Assembly (NCBI GenBank): GCA_013214025.1
Contig: JABSRN010000177.1
Span: 1-64,000, forward strand
Length of the DNA: 64,000 nt
Reading direction: 5' to 3'
Source of the DNA: Polyangiaceae bacterium
Lineage (GTDB): Bacteria; Myxococcota_A; Polyangia; Polyangiales; Polyangiaceae
Made by a program: the position numbers and the translations under genes. The first letter of the stretch is position 1. Every line of letters starts with the position of its first letter. The notes under the pieces were generated by a model. It was given only the letters and a program-made list of their open reading frames with translations, was not told the DNA's origin and searched no databases. This document shows, piece after piece, positions 44,647 through 53,472 of the stretch.

Positions 44647-44700
44647 GGGGGCTTCGCGCGAAATGCAGAATAGTGACGCATGTCGCTGTAAGCTCTCTCT

Positions 44701-45273
44701 ATGCGAGCCGTCAACCGATTCCGCAGACCGCTCTCCCTGGGCACCCTTGCGCTGTGTCTACTGGGCACGGGCCTGCAGTCGCTAGGCTGCGACGACGAGA
44801 ACAAGCCGCGCAAGCGACGCTTCACGGATACCGAAGGCCGCATCTTTAAGGCCACCTGCAGCGCAGGATCGTGTACCGGGCTGCGCCAGACCAAGGGGCC
44901 CAAATGGCCGGGCAAGAAGAAAGTCGCGCTAACCGTCAGCGGTCGTTACTTCGGCGTCTGCAACAGCAAGCGCGGCGGCGAGCCGGAATCCCTCGGAGAC
45001 TGCCGGGTATTGGTTTGCGAGAAGAACAAGGACTGCCCCCACCCCATGGGCCTCAAGACCGGCAGCTGCCTCTCAGGCTATTGCGCCGAGCCGAGTCAGA
45101 GCTTCACCCAACAGGACTCCGTCATGCTCTGCATGAAGGGTCTGGGCTTGGGCACGAGCAGCTCGGACCAACTCGCTCAATACGCCACGGGCCTCAACTG
45201 CGGCGAGCCGTGCAAGATCCCCTCTTCCTGCGCGCAGCCGTGGAAGGTGGGCGACCATCGCGCCGCCTACTGA
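44701..45273 (+). CDS. Cys-containing lipoprotein
   Basis: 190 residues. The signal LALCLLGTGLQSLGC ends in a lipobox. The mature part has paired cysteines (CSAGSC, CLSGYC, CGEPC, CEKNKDC) spread over about 150 residues, probably disulphide-bonded outside the inner membrane. Function unknown. Confidence 0.7.
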   Translation: MRAVNRFRRPLSLGTLALCLLGTGLQSLGCDDENKPRKRRFTDTEGRIFKATCSAGSCTGLRQTKGPKWPGKKKVALTVSGRYFGVCNSKRGGEPESLGDCRVLVCEKNKDCPHPMGLKTGSCLSGYCAEPSQSFTQQDSVMLCMKGLGLGTSSSDQLAQYATGLNCGEPCKIPSSCAQPWKVGDHRAAY

Positions 45274-45417
45274 ACGTCCCTACCGGGCGTCCCAGACTTG
45301 AATTTCCGCGGGGCTGCCCCCCCGAAAATGCCGCCATTGCGGTGATTCTTGTAATATTTTCGGGCATTGTGAGTCTGACTCCCGCATCCAGGTGTTTTTA
45401 GCTAGGCTCCCGCCGCC

Positions 45418-46872
45418 GTGACGAATCCCACCACTCTCACCGCAGCAGTCGCCTTTGCTGCCTACCTAGAGCCTCAGCTCGAAGGTCGGCGAGTGATCGT
45501 GTTCGGCAGCTCCCAATCCCCTCTCAGCGAAGCGTTGATCGAGCGCGGAGCCCGACTCGTACACGTCTACGATCCCGACGCCACCCGGACTCGGGAATCT
45601 GCCGCGCTCAACACGAATCGCAACATCAGCATCGCCCCCCTCGGCGAAGGCGGCTCCCCCGTCCGTGATGGTGCCTTCGATGTCGCCATCGTAGAAAATC
45701 TGTCCGGCATCGAAAAGCCCGCTCAACTGCTGGTGCGAGTTCGCCGCTCCCTCTCCCCCGGTGGCATCGCCCTAATCGCGAGCCCCAATCCGGATGTAAA
45801 CAGCCGGTTGCTCGACATCGATACACCCGCAGCCAGCGATGTCCTCGGCTACTACGAACTCTACGACGGCATTGCCGCTGAGTTCGACGAGGTCCGCATG
45901 GTCGGACAAACGCCCTTCGTCGGCTACGCGCTGGTGGATTTCGCCCCAGAAGGCGACGTGGAAATCAGCGTAGATAGCGGATTTGTTCCCAGCGGCGCTG
46001 AAGAGCCCGATTGGTTTGTAGCCTTAGCCGGCCAGCAGGCTCTGGAGGTCGATCCCTTCAGCGTCATTCAGCTTCCCTGCTTGGAGGTACTGCCTGCCGT
46101 GGCACCGGGCGCCGGCGACAACTCGGAGCTTTTGGCCGCTCAACTTGCCGCGCGAGAAGCCAATGAGCGTGCTGCCGGCGCCGAGAGCCAATTAAAAGAA
46201 AAATCGAATGCCCAGCGCCGCCGACAGCAGGACGACGGACGACAGGACGAGCTTCAACAGAAGATCAGCCGATTACAAAAAGCCGTCAACAAGAGCGAAG
46301 GCCGAAACACCGAGTTGGAAGGCCGTCTCGCCACCAGCGATGCGCGAGCCGAGGAACTTGAGAGCGCCGTCTCCGACCGCGAGCACGAGCTCAAGAAGTT
46401 GAAGAGCGCTCGCCCCAGCGCACCGGCCCAGTCCAAACAGAAACGCAGTGGTGCCGCCCGCAGTGTGCCCGCCCGCAGTGTGCCCGCCCGCAGTGAGCTG
46501 GACCAACTAGAAACGCTACTCCAGGAGCGGGGCGCTGCCATTCGAGCTCTAGAAGTTGAACTCGCCGAAGCCGTTCGTGTGGCCGAAGAACTGATCGTGC
46601 AGCTCGATACCAGCAAGAGCCGACCGGCTGCCAACGCCGAGGATCCCGCAGCCCTGCGCGAGAAACTGAACGTCCTGGCCGCCACCAGCGCCCGAGACAA
46701 GGCGGACCGCATCTCAGCGGAGTGGACCGCGAGCCAACTTTTGGGAGAACTCGAGACCTTGCGTCGAATCTCCGAGAGCACACCTGCCGTGCTGAATCCT
46801 TCGGTCGTAGACGAGGCTCCGGCCACGGATACGTCCGCCTCCATCAAAACCGCCGAACTTTCGGCAAGTTGA
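45418..46872 (+). CDS. Methyltransferase-like domain with long coiled coil
   Basis: 484 residues, GTG start. The first ~200 residues have a Rossmann/methyltransferase-like order (RRVIVFGSSQSPLSEAL, VYDPDA, FDVAIVENL, LSPGGIALIASPNPD), but the SAM-binding glycine loop is FGSSQSP, not GxGxG. From about 235 to 450 it is coiled coil (QLAAREANERAAGAESQLKE; LEGRLATSDARAEELESA), with three RSVPA-type repeats at about 347-362. It resembles a scaffold more than an enzyme. It runs directly into the dnaJ promoter. Confidence 0.65.
   Translation: MTNPTTLTAAVAFAAYLEPQLEGRRVIVFGSSQSPLSEALIERGARLVHVYDPDATRTRESAALNTNRNISIAPLGEGGSPVRDGAFDVAIVENLSGIEKPAQLLVRVRRSLSPGGIALIASPNPDVNSRLLDIDTPAASDVLGYYELYDGIAAEFDEVRMVGQTPFVGYALVDFAPEGDVEISVDSGFVPSGAEEPDWFVALAGQQALEVDPFSVIQLPCLEVLPAVAPGAGDNSELLAAQLAAREANERAAGAESQLKEKSNAQRRRQQDDGRQDELQQKISRLQKAVNKSEGRNTELEGRLATSDARAEELESAVSDREHELKKLKSARPSAPAQSKQKRSGAARSVPARSVPARSELDQLETLLQERGAAIRALEVELAEAVRVAEELIVQLDTSKSRPAANAEDPAALREKLNVLAATSARDKADRISAEWTASQLLGELETLRRISESTPAVLNPSVVDEAPATDTSASIKTAELSAS
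46457..46496 (+). repeat. Tandem GCCCGCAGTGTG repeat
   Basis: A 15-bp unit (GCCCGCAGTGTGCCC) repeated about 2.5 times inside the coiled-coil gene. It is in frame and encodes ARSVP repeats. Confidence 0.6.
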
Positions 46873-46896
46873 CAAGCATCCTATCGGACTTAACTT
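46869..46896 (+). promoter_or_regulatory. Sigma-70-like promoter candidate for dnaJ
   Basis: TTGACA (46869-46874), 16-bp spacer, TAACTT (46891-46896), about 50 bp before the dnaJ ATG. The -35 box overlaps the stop of the preceding gene. Confidence 0.45.
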
Positions 46897-46948
46897 GGTG
46901 CCAACCCGTGTCCGGGATTGATTCCCGTCGGAGCGTCTTGAAACAAAC

Positions 46949-48040
46949 ATGAGCGAAAAGCGCGACTATTACGAAGTACTGGGGGTTTCCCGAGACGCCA
47001 GCGAGGACGAAGTCCGCAAGGCCTACAAAAAGCTAGCCCTAGCGAATCACCCGGATCGCAACCCCGATGACTCGGCAGCTGAGATGCGATTTCGCGAAGC
47101 AACCGAAGCGTATTCCGTTCTTTCGGACGACGAGAAGCGGGCTCAATACGATCGCTTCGGCCATGCCGGCGCCGGAGCTGCCGGTTTCGATTTCTCGAAT
47201 GTGGGCATGGGGGACATCCTCGGGCAATTCCAGGATCTCTTCTCTGACTTCTTCGGCGGTCGTGGCGGTGGTGGCTTTGGTGGGGCGGGAGGTCGTCGCG
47301 CTCCTCAACGCGGGCAAGATATCCGCACCGACGCGGTCATCGATCTGAGCCAATCCATGAGCGGCACAAAAAAAGAGGTGGTCGTTCGTGGGGCCGCCCC
47401 CTGCAGCGACTGCGACGGTAGCGGCGCCAAAGCCGGTAGCCAACCCGTCGTCTGCCAAGCCTGTGGCGGCAACGGACAAGTCGCCACCCAACGCGGCTTC
47501 ATCATGTTCAGCACCACCTGTGGTCAGTGCCGCGGTCAAGGCCAGGTCATCAAAGAGCCTTGCGAACTATGTAGCGGCGCCGGAGCGATAGAAAAAGAGC
47601 GCCGAGTGGTCGTGAATTTCCCTGCCGGAATCGACTCGGGTCAAAGGTTGCGAGTTCCCGGTCAAGGCATGCCCGGTCCCGGCGGCGCCCCTTCGGGCGA
47701 TCTGTACGTTGACGTCGAGCTCGAAGCCCATGAACGATTTGAACGGGAAGGTTTCGATCTCATCTACCGATCGAAAGTCAGTTTTCTAGAAGCGGCCCTC
47801 GGTACGAAGACAGAAATCACTCTGCCCAACGACCAGACGGAAAAAATCAAGATCAGCGCGGGGACCCAACCGGGAACCGTCATCAGTCTGGAAGGACGCG
47901 GCATCCCACGGCTCGATCGAAGAAGTCGCGGCGCGCTGCATATAGTGGTCGACGTTCATGTTCCAACCCAGTTGAGCCGAAAGGCCCGTAAGGCCCTCGC
48001 CGGTCTGGAAGACGAGCTCGCCGTTCCCGGCCGAGACTGA
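46949..48040 (+). CDS. dnaJ: Chaperone DnaJ
   Basis: 363-residue type I Hsp40. J domain with the HPD motif (NHPDRNPDD), Gly/Phe-rich region (FGGRGGGGFGGAGG), four CxxCxGxG-type zinc repeats (CSDCDGSG, CQACGGNG, CGQCRGQG, CELCSGAG), then substrate-binding C-terminal domains. It activates DnaK ATPase and delivers clients. dnaK is not in the window. Confidence 0.94.
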   Translation: MSEKRDYYEVLGVSRDASEDEVRKAYKKLALANHPDRNPDDSAAEMRFREATEAYSVLSDDEKRAQYDRFGHAGAGAAGFDFSNVGMGDILGQFQDLFSDFFGGRGGGGFGGAGGRRAPQRGQDIRTDAVIDLSQSMSGTKKEVVVRGAAPCSDCDGSGAKAGSQPVVCQACGGNGQVATQRGFIMFSTTCGQCRGQGQVIKEPCELCSGAGAIEKERRVVVNFPAGIDSGQRLRVPGQGMPGPGGAPSGDLYVDVELEAHERFEREGFDLIYRSKVSFLEAALGTKTEITLPNDQTEKIKISAGTQPGTVISLEGRGIPRLDRRSRGALHIVVDVHVPTQLSRKARKALAGLEDELAVPGRD

Positions 48041-48068
48041 TTCGGCACCGCCCGCCGGTAGTGGGCCC

Positions 48069-49448
48069 TCAACCCTCAGCTGAGCCGTAGCGTTTCGCCA
48101 AGGCGAGTACCTCCCGAAGGCTATCGTCCCAGGAGACGCCGTCGTCACCTTGGCATAGAAACTTCGTCAAGGCAGCATGGGCGCGCAGTGCACGATCCGT
48201 TCGCGGATCCGATCCTTCCGAGTAAGCCCCCAGGGAAATGAGATCTCGCTTGGAGTCATAGTCCGCCATCAGGGCTCGAAGTTGGGATGCCGCGTGTTGT
48301 TGCTCCGAGTTCACCAAACGCGGCATCAAGCGAGATAGAGAGCGCGGTATGTCAATCGCGGGAAAGACGCCCCGACTCGCGAGTTCCCGGCTGAGCACGA
48401 TATGGCCGTCCAACAATCCGCGCACCTCGTCAGCGATCGGCTCGTCGAGATCGTCGCCTTCGACCAGCACCGTAAAAAACGCGGTGATGGATCCGGTGCT
48501 GCCTTGTCCGCTGCGCTCCAAGAGCTTCGGCAGGAGGGCAAACACACTCGGTGGGTAACCACGACGTGCCGGTGGCTCTCCGCAAGCGAGGCCCACTTCC
48601 CGTTGGGCACGGGCCACCCGAGTGAGCGAATCGACCAACAGCATGACGTGGCGACCCTCGTCGCGGAAATGTTCCGCGATGGCGCTGGCGACCTCTACCG
48701 CCCTCAGGCGTTCCAGCGGCGGGGCATCCGCGGTCGCCACAACGATCACGGCGTTTTTTCGAGAAGCCTCGTCCAATACCTCGTCGAGGAACTCGCGAAC
48801 CTCACGCCCGCGCTCCCCCACCAAGGCCACCACCACTACGTCTGCGGAACCACCACGAGCGATGGCCCCCAGCATGCGGCTTTTGCCCAGACCCGGTCCC
48901 GAGAACAATCCGACTCGCGCCCCGCGCCCTAAGCTGAGCAAGCCGTCGATAGCGCGAATGCCGGTCGGCATGGCTTCGTCGATGGGGCGGCGTTTCAGCG
49001 GAGCCACAGAGGTGTTGGCGACTGGCACCAGGCGCGTGCCCGCCGGGAGCGGACCGTCGTCCATCGGTCGTCCCAGACCGTCGAGTATTCTACCGAGTAA
49101 CGCATCGCCTACTGCCACCCGAAGGGGAGCGCCAGAAGCGTGCACCAGATCGTTGGGACCGATGCCCGCCGGGTCGCCGAGGGACAGGAGCTGCACCTCA
49201 CCGCCGCCAAAGCCAACAATTTCAGCTAGTAATGGCTCTCCCCGGCGCTCGATGGAGGCCATGTCCCCCACTCGCGCGGCGGGCAAACTGGCTCGAATGG
49301 TTTGTGCCTGGACGGCCAGGACCCTCCCTGTGGCGGGGGCGGTAGGGGCGTCTTTCAGTTTCTGTTTCAGAACTTCAATCGGCACGAGATCTCCAAAATC
49401 GGGGGCTCCGGGGTTCCGCTCCTGCGGACTTATCCCCTCGGCTCTCAC
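48069..49448 (-). CDS. FliI/SctN-type secretion ATPase (orphan)
   Basis: 459 residues. Flagellar/type III secretion ATPases unfold export substrates at the inner membrane. Walker A is SGPGLGKS (183-190), followed by LVGERGREVREFLDE, the Walker B LLVDSLTRVARAQREV and GEPPARRGYPPSVFALLPKLLERSG. The order and the AGRL-like N-domain fit FliI/SctN rather than F1 ATPase. No other flagellar or T3SS gene is in the window, so it is orphaned or its system is elsewhere. It converges with dnaJ. Confidence 0.85.
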   Translation of the reverse strand: MRAEGISPQERNPGAPDFGDLVPIEVLKQKLKDAPTAPATGRVLAVQAQTIRASLPAARVGDMASIERRGEPLLAEIVGFGGGEVQLLSLGDPAGIGPNDLVHASGAPLRVAVGDALLGRILDGLGRPMDDGPLPAGTRLVPVANTSVAPLKRRPIDEAMPTGIRAIDGLLSLGRGARVGLFSGPGLGKSRMLGAIARGGSADVVVVALVGERGREVREFLDEVLDEASRKNAVIVVATADAPPLERLRAVEVASAIAEHFRDEGRHVMLLVDSLTRVARAQREVGLACGEPPARRGYPPSVFALLPKLLERSGQGSTGSITAFFTVLVEGDDLDEPIADEVRGLLDGHIVLSRELASRGVFPAIDIPRSLSRLMPRLVNSEQQHAASQLRALMADYDSKRDLISLGAYSEGSDPRTDRALRAHAALTKFLCQGDDGVSWDDSLREVLALAKRYGSAEG

Positions 49449-49534
49449 GGTACTGAAGTGAGGCGCAACAAGTACAGGGAAAGCGCGAGTCGGAAGATTT
49501 GCCCCCGAGCGCCATTGGGTGGCACCCTTCGACC

Positions 49535-50296
49535 GTGAGATTTACCTTACTTGCGTTGGCTAGCTGCCTGTTCTTGACCCTTCCTGCCTGCAAGGCCTCC
49601 CTGAGTGCTGAGGTCAATACGGGCAAGAAAAAGAAGCTCATGGACTTCGACAAACCCATGGCGGAGCCGGTCTCGGCATCCGACCAGGGCGAAGAAGCCG
49701 GAATCACTCGTTTTGCGCTTTTGGGCGCTCGGAGCGATCTTAGCTACAGCGGGGACGGCAACCCCGCCTGCACCTGTCTCGCGGTATCCCTCGGAAAGCC
49801 TAACGATTCCGACTTTGCTTGGAGCGCTGACGTACCGAGGATCCGTCCCCTCACCCAGTTGGTCATCGCCATGAAGTCCAAGGGAGTCGCCTGCAAGAAC
49901 CGCGGACGCGATGACGTCGAGGTCTCCTACAACGGCTACGTACAGCAGCCGAACGGCGATGTCGTGGTGAGCGTGGAAAACACCTTCAGCGGCCGCCCCA
50001 CCACGACGGGCGCGATTATCCCCAAGCCCGGCGCCGACGGACGTATCTACCTTCGACCTGTTCGCTCCAAACTAGCGTGGGGCAAACCCCTCAAGGGCAA
50101 GGGTCTGTGCGATCTCGGCAATCCCGGTGAAAGTCTCCAGGGCGCCGAGACGAAGAAAGAAAACACGCGAGGCACAAAGCGCATCGGTGGCAGCGCCGGT
50201 GGCGTCTTCCAGCCAACCGCCCAACACGTGGATGCCGCCGGTCTCGAGCACCTGAGCTCCGAATCCAAAGAGGCGCCGCGCAAGTCGAACCGCTGA
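49535..50296 (+). CDS. Lipoprotein with Cys-containing domain
   Basis: About 253 residues, GTG start at 49535. Signal LLALASCLFLTLPAC gives a lipobox. The mature part has CTCLAV, a beta-rich region (VVVSVENTFSGRP) and a disordered Lys/Ser-rich tail. No family was recognised. A longer frame starts at 49499 but adds no signal features. Confidence 0.65.
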   Translation: MRFTLLALASCLFLTLPACKASLSAEVNTGKKKKLMDFDKPMAEPVSASDQGEEAGITRFALLGARSDLSYSGDGNPACTCLAVSLGKPNDSDFAWSADVPRIRPLTQLVIAMKSKGVACKNRGRDDVEVSYNGYVQQPNGDVVVSVENTFSGRPTTTGAIIPKPGADGRIYLRPVRSKLAWGKPLKGKGLCDLGNPGESLQGAETKKENTRGTKRIGGSAGGVFQPTAQHVDAAGLEHLSSESKEAPRKSNR

Positions 50297-50770
50297 TTCG
50301 CCGGACTCCGACGGTCTGCCTGCTCGGGAAATCCCGACGCGTTCCCCCAGCTTTCGCGACCCAGCGAAGGCCCCGGTGTAGCTGTCGTGTGCGCCTGCAG
50401 TTCCCCGGCCCTTTTTGAAGACTTCCCACCAACACCTCACGCCATGGCTCACACCACCCTAACGAGTGGGCCCACCGGGAGTTGCCCGCCGTCATCGCCT
50501 CCTCCGCATGCTGTTCAACTCCCTAGAATTCTTGCTGCTGTTCCTCCCCGTGGCCTTCGGAACAGCGCTATGGACGCGAGGAACCCTGCTACTGATCTGC
50601 CTATGCGGGTCGAGCTGATTCTTCTACGCGTGTATCCCGTCAGCTGAATTCGGACAGAAACAGACCCTGGGAAAGCCGGCGAAATGCCGAAACCTCTGCT
50701 AGGACAGACTCTGTCCTACCCGGCGGCCGAAAACGAAGACTGGACGACCGAGCAGTGTTAGCCTGGGACC
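50297..50770. other. Intergenic region holding a gene remnant
   Basis: A 474-bp gap. Besides the MBOAT remnant (next entry), no gene was recognised; nothing resembling a promoter or terminator was confirmed. Confidence 0.4.
50508..50645 (+). pseudogene. Remnant of an MBOAT O-acyltransferase N-terminus
   Basis: From ATG 50508 the frame reads MLFNSLEFLLLFLPVAFGTA, then a hydrophobic stretch ending LICLCGSS, then TGA at 50616-50618, then FFYAC in the same frame. MBOAT/AlgI acyltransferases start MLFNSLEFLLFFLP and continue to a S-W/Y-FFYAxW element. The TGA sits exactly where Trp or Tyr is expected, and the rest of the protein is missing. This looks like a decayed fragment. Confidence 0.5.
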
Positions 50771-51661
50771 ATGACGGACTTCGACAGCAACCAGTTGGAC
50801 CTGCCCACGGAATTCTCCCTGCCGGGCCCGTCACGCCTTGCCTACAGCTCCCATACCCCTGCTGCCTCAGCCAAAGGTCGCTCCAACCCTCCCAGCAACG
50901 GGGCGAAGAACCCGGGACCCGCCAAGTCCACCGCAGCCGCCAAGTCCACGGCAGAACCCACGGCTACTTCTAAGACGCTTTCTGCGCATCAGCTCAACCG
51001 CGGGGATGCAGTCGAGTGGCTACGTAGCTTGCCATCCGCCAGTATCGATCTCGTCGTGACCGATCCTCCCTACGAGTCCCTGGAAAAACATCGGGCCGTG
51101 GGCACCACCACCCGGCTGAAGAAGAGCAAGGCATCCAGCAACGAGTGGTTTCAAATATTCGCCAACGAGCGCTTCCCCGAACTCTTCAGTGAAGTGTTTC
51201 GGGTGCTGAAAAAGGACCGCCACTTTTACCTGTTCTGCGATCAAGAGACGATGTTCGTCGCCAAACCCCTCGCAGAAGCCGCGGGCTTCAAGTTTTGGAA
51301 ACCCATCGTTTGGGACAAGAAAAAAATCGGCATGGGTTACCACTATCGAGCCCGCTACGAGTTCGTTCTCTTCTTCGAGAAGGGCAAGCGCAAGCTGAAC
51401 GACCTGGGGCAGCCCGACGTGATTGAGGTCCCCCGAGTCTACCGCGGCTACCCCACCGAAAAACCTGCCGGGGTCGCCGAAGTGCTCGTCCGCCAGAGTA
51501 CCCAAGCCGGCGAGCTGGTCATCGATCCCTTCATGGGATCCGGATCCACAGGGGTCGCCGCCCTGAAACTCGGTAGGCGGTTTTTGGGGTGCGATATCGC
51601 CGATGAAGCGCTAAAGCTCAGCTCAGAACGTTTGGCCAACGCCAGCGTCGAGCTCCCATGA
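50771..51661 (+). CDS. DNA methyltransferase (beta-type, N4-cytosine or N6-adenine)
   Basis: 296 residues. Motif IV DPPY (98-101) precedes motif I DPFMGSGSTG (252-261), i.e. the permuted beta-class order. The first ~70 residues are Ser/Ala/Pro/Thr-rich (AKSTAAAKSTAEPTATSKT) and probably disordered, which is odd for this family. The stop overlaps the nuclease ATG (ATGA), so both proteins are made together. The recognition sequence cannot be read from the sequence. Confidence 0.85.
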   Translation: MTDFDSNQLDLPTEFSLPGPSRLAYSSHTPAASAKGRSNPPSNGAKNPGPAKSTAAAKSTAEPTATSKTLSAHQLNRGDAVEWLRSLPSASIDLVVTDPPYESLEKHRAVGTTTRLKKSKASSNEWFQIFANERFPELFSEVFRVLKKDRHFYLFCDQETMFVAKPLAEAAGFKFWKPIVWDKKKIGMGYHYRARYEFVLFFEKGKRKLNDLGQPDVIEVPRVYRGYPTEKPAGVAEVLVRQSTQAGELVIDPFMGSGSTGVAALKLGRRFLGCDIADEALKLSSERLANASVELP

Positions 51662-52209
51662 CCGGTAACGAATACAAGAAGCTCATCGCCCGCTATATCG
51701 CCCACACCTACCGCGAGCAGGGCGTGCAGGTGTACGAAGAGGTCCCAGTCGGCACGTCGATCATCGGCAAACAACGGCGAGTCGACGTATTCGTTCGAGC
51801 CGGCGATCAAGCCCTCGCCATCGAGTGTAAATTCCAAGACTCGTCGGGAACCGTCGACGAGAAGATCCCCTACGCCTTGGACGACCTAGCCGCCATGCGT
51901 ATGCCTGGCAGCATCGTGTATGCCGGCGGTGGATTTTCCGAAGGGGTGCTGCACCTGCTCCAGAGTTCCGAGTACGCCGCCTACTGCCTGCCGGACCCTG
52001 AAACTCTAGCGTCAACGAAACGCAAGAATGGCGAGCCGATGAACTCCGGCACCTGGCAACTGGATCACGTGATCGCGACTGGCTTCGGTTGGTGGGACTT
52101 ACTCACGGCGAACAAACAGCCAATCGTCGCCACGTTCCCCAACACAGAGCCCAGTACGAAGCCCACAGCCGAGCGCAAAGCAGCGCCAGCGCTCAGCACC
52201 GAAAATTAG
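51658..52209 (+). CDS. PD-(D/E)XK nuclease, probable restriction enzyme
   Basis: 183 residues. The catalytic core is RRVDVFVRAGDQALAIECKF, with Asp43 and Glu56-x-Lys58, the PD-(D/E)XK signature, plus an upstream Glu in VYEEVP. It is coupled by a 4-bp overlap to the DNA methyltransferase, which suggests a type II-like restriction-modification pair. A specificity domain is not obvious. The last ~30 residues are a Pro/Thr/Ala tail. Confidence 0.75.
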   Translation: MTGNEYKKLIARYIAHTYREQGVQVYEEVPVGTSIIGKQRRVDVFVRAGDQALAIECKFQDSSGTVDEKIPYALDDLAAMRMPGSIVYAGGGFSEGVLHLLQSSEYAAYCLPDPETLASTKRKNGEPMNSGTWQLDHVIATGFGWWDLLTANKQPIVATFPNTEPSTKPTAERKAAPALSTEN

Positions 52210-52263
52210 GATCCCCCACAGCCGCCGGACATCTGGCTGCCCGCGAGCTAACGGCCCTGCGCT

Positions 52264-53472
52264 TTAGGGGACAACGCGACGAATTCGGTGATTGTGGGTG
52301 TCCGCAATGTACAGGAAGCCGTCCGCGTCTACCTCGACGCCGTAGGGGCGATCCAGCAGCGCACTGGTTGCAACGTCTGCATCACCGCCATAGCCGCGCT
52401 GGACGCAAGTGCCGGCGGCGGTGCTGATGATCCCGTCGGAAGTCACTTGACGAACGCAGTGATTGTCGGTGTCGGCGATGTACAACGTGCCGTCAGGACC
52501 GATGGCGATGTCCGTGGGGCGCTTCAGCAGAGCGCTCGTTGCCGGTCCTCCGTCGCCGGCGTAACCGCCCTTAAAATCCGGGTCATATTCGTCCGGTCCA
52601 CTGCCCGCAAGGGTGGTGACGGTACCATCAGACAAGATGGCACGGATGCGATGATTGCCGCTGTCAGCGAAGTACACTGTGTCGTCCGGGCCTACATGCA
52701 ACTTGCCACCCGGGGACGCGGACTGGCTGACGGGTAGATTGATCATCGCGTCAATCGCAGGTCCACCATCGCCACCGAATCCACGCGGCCATCGCGGCAG
52801 CTCTTCTTGGGGACCCAATACTGTCTCGATGGTGCCATCGACGTTGATGCGACGGATGCGTTGGTTCGCTTGGTCCATGATCCAGATCCGACCCTGGGAG
52901 TCGTAGTCAGCGGCCACAGGTAGATCGAACAAGGCCTCGAGGGCCGGCCCCCCGTCGCCGCCAAACTCTCTCGCGCCGGTCCCGGCGATAGTTTCAAAAC
53001 TGCCCGTTTCCAAATCGATCATGCATAGCTTGGAGTTGTGCCAGGCGCTGAGCAGCATCAGGCCATCGGCATTGAAGCTCACGTGGGTCGGGTGATTGAG
53101 AGAAACTTCCAAAGCCAGGCCATCGCTGGCATCGCCCAACTCGCCGGTGCCCACCACCGTTTGCACAGCCCCGTCGGTCACGGTTCGAACGCGATGGTTA
53201 TTCCAGTCGAGGATGTACGGTGCGCCGTCTGGCCCAAAACTGACGTCTTGGGGGAGGTAGAGTCGAACCGCGAGGGGCTCCACGCCATCTTCACCCAAGC
53301 CGGGACGCCCGTTGCCGATGATCGTACAGATGTTGCCGGAGAGCCTACATTCGGGAGAGTCCGGATCTGGGCCGAGATCGATGGGGGTGCTGGGTCCCGA
53401 GTCCCCACAGGCTAGCGTAAGAAATACAGCAGCAAACGCGGATGCGCGCCCAAGTAATCGAAGAGTGGTCAT
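52264..53472 (-). CDS. NHL-repeat lipoprotein
   Basis: 402 residues. The signal ends LTLAC (lipobox). The body is a run of NHL repeats (LDWNNHRVRTV, MDQANQRIRRI, ADSGNHRIRAIL, ADTDNHCVRQV, ADTHNHRIRRV) forming a beta-propeller, with GDGGPA linkers that could bind ligands. Its ATG overlaps the stop of its upstream paralogue by 4 bp. Such propellers act in surface binding; the ligand is unknown. Confidence 0.87.
   Translation of the reverse strand: MTTLRLLGRASAFAAVFLTLACGDSGPSTPIDLGPDPDSPECRLSGNICTIIGNGRPGLGEDGVEPLAVRLYLPQDVSFGPDGAPYILDWNNHRVRTVTDGAVQTVVGTGELGDASDGLALEVSLNHPTHVSFNADGLMLLSAWHNSKLCMIDLETGSFETIAGTGAREFGGDGGPALEALFDLPVAADYDSQGRIWIMDQANQRIRRINVDGTIETVLGPQEELPRWPRGFGGDGGPAIDAMINLPVSQSASPGGKLHVGPDDTVYFADSGNHRIRAILSDGTVTTLAGSGPDEYDPDFKGGYAGDGGPATSALLKRPTDIAIGPDGTLYIADTDNHCVRQVTSDGIISTAAGTCVQRGYGGDADVATSALLDRPYGVEVDADGFLYIADTHNHRIRRVVP

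Noticed and set aside
45313-45342. GC-rich hairpin after the Cys lipoprotein gene
   Set aside because: The pairing has mismatches and no T-run, so it was not called as a terminator.
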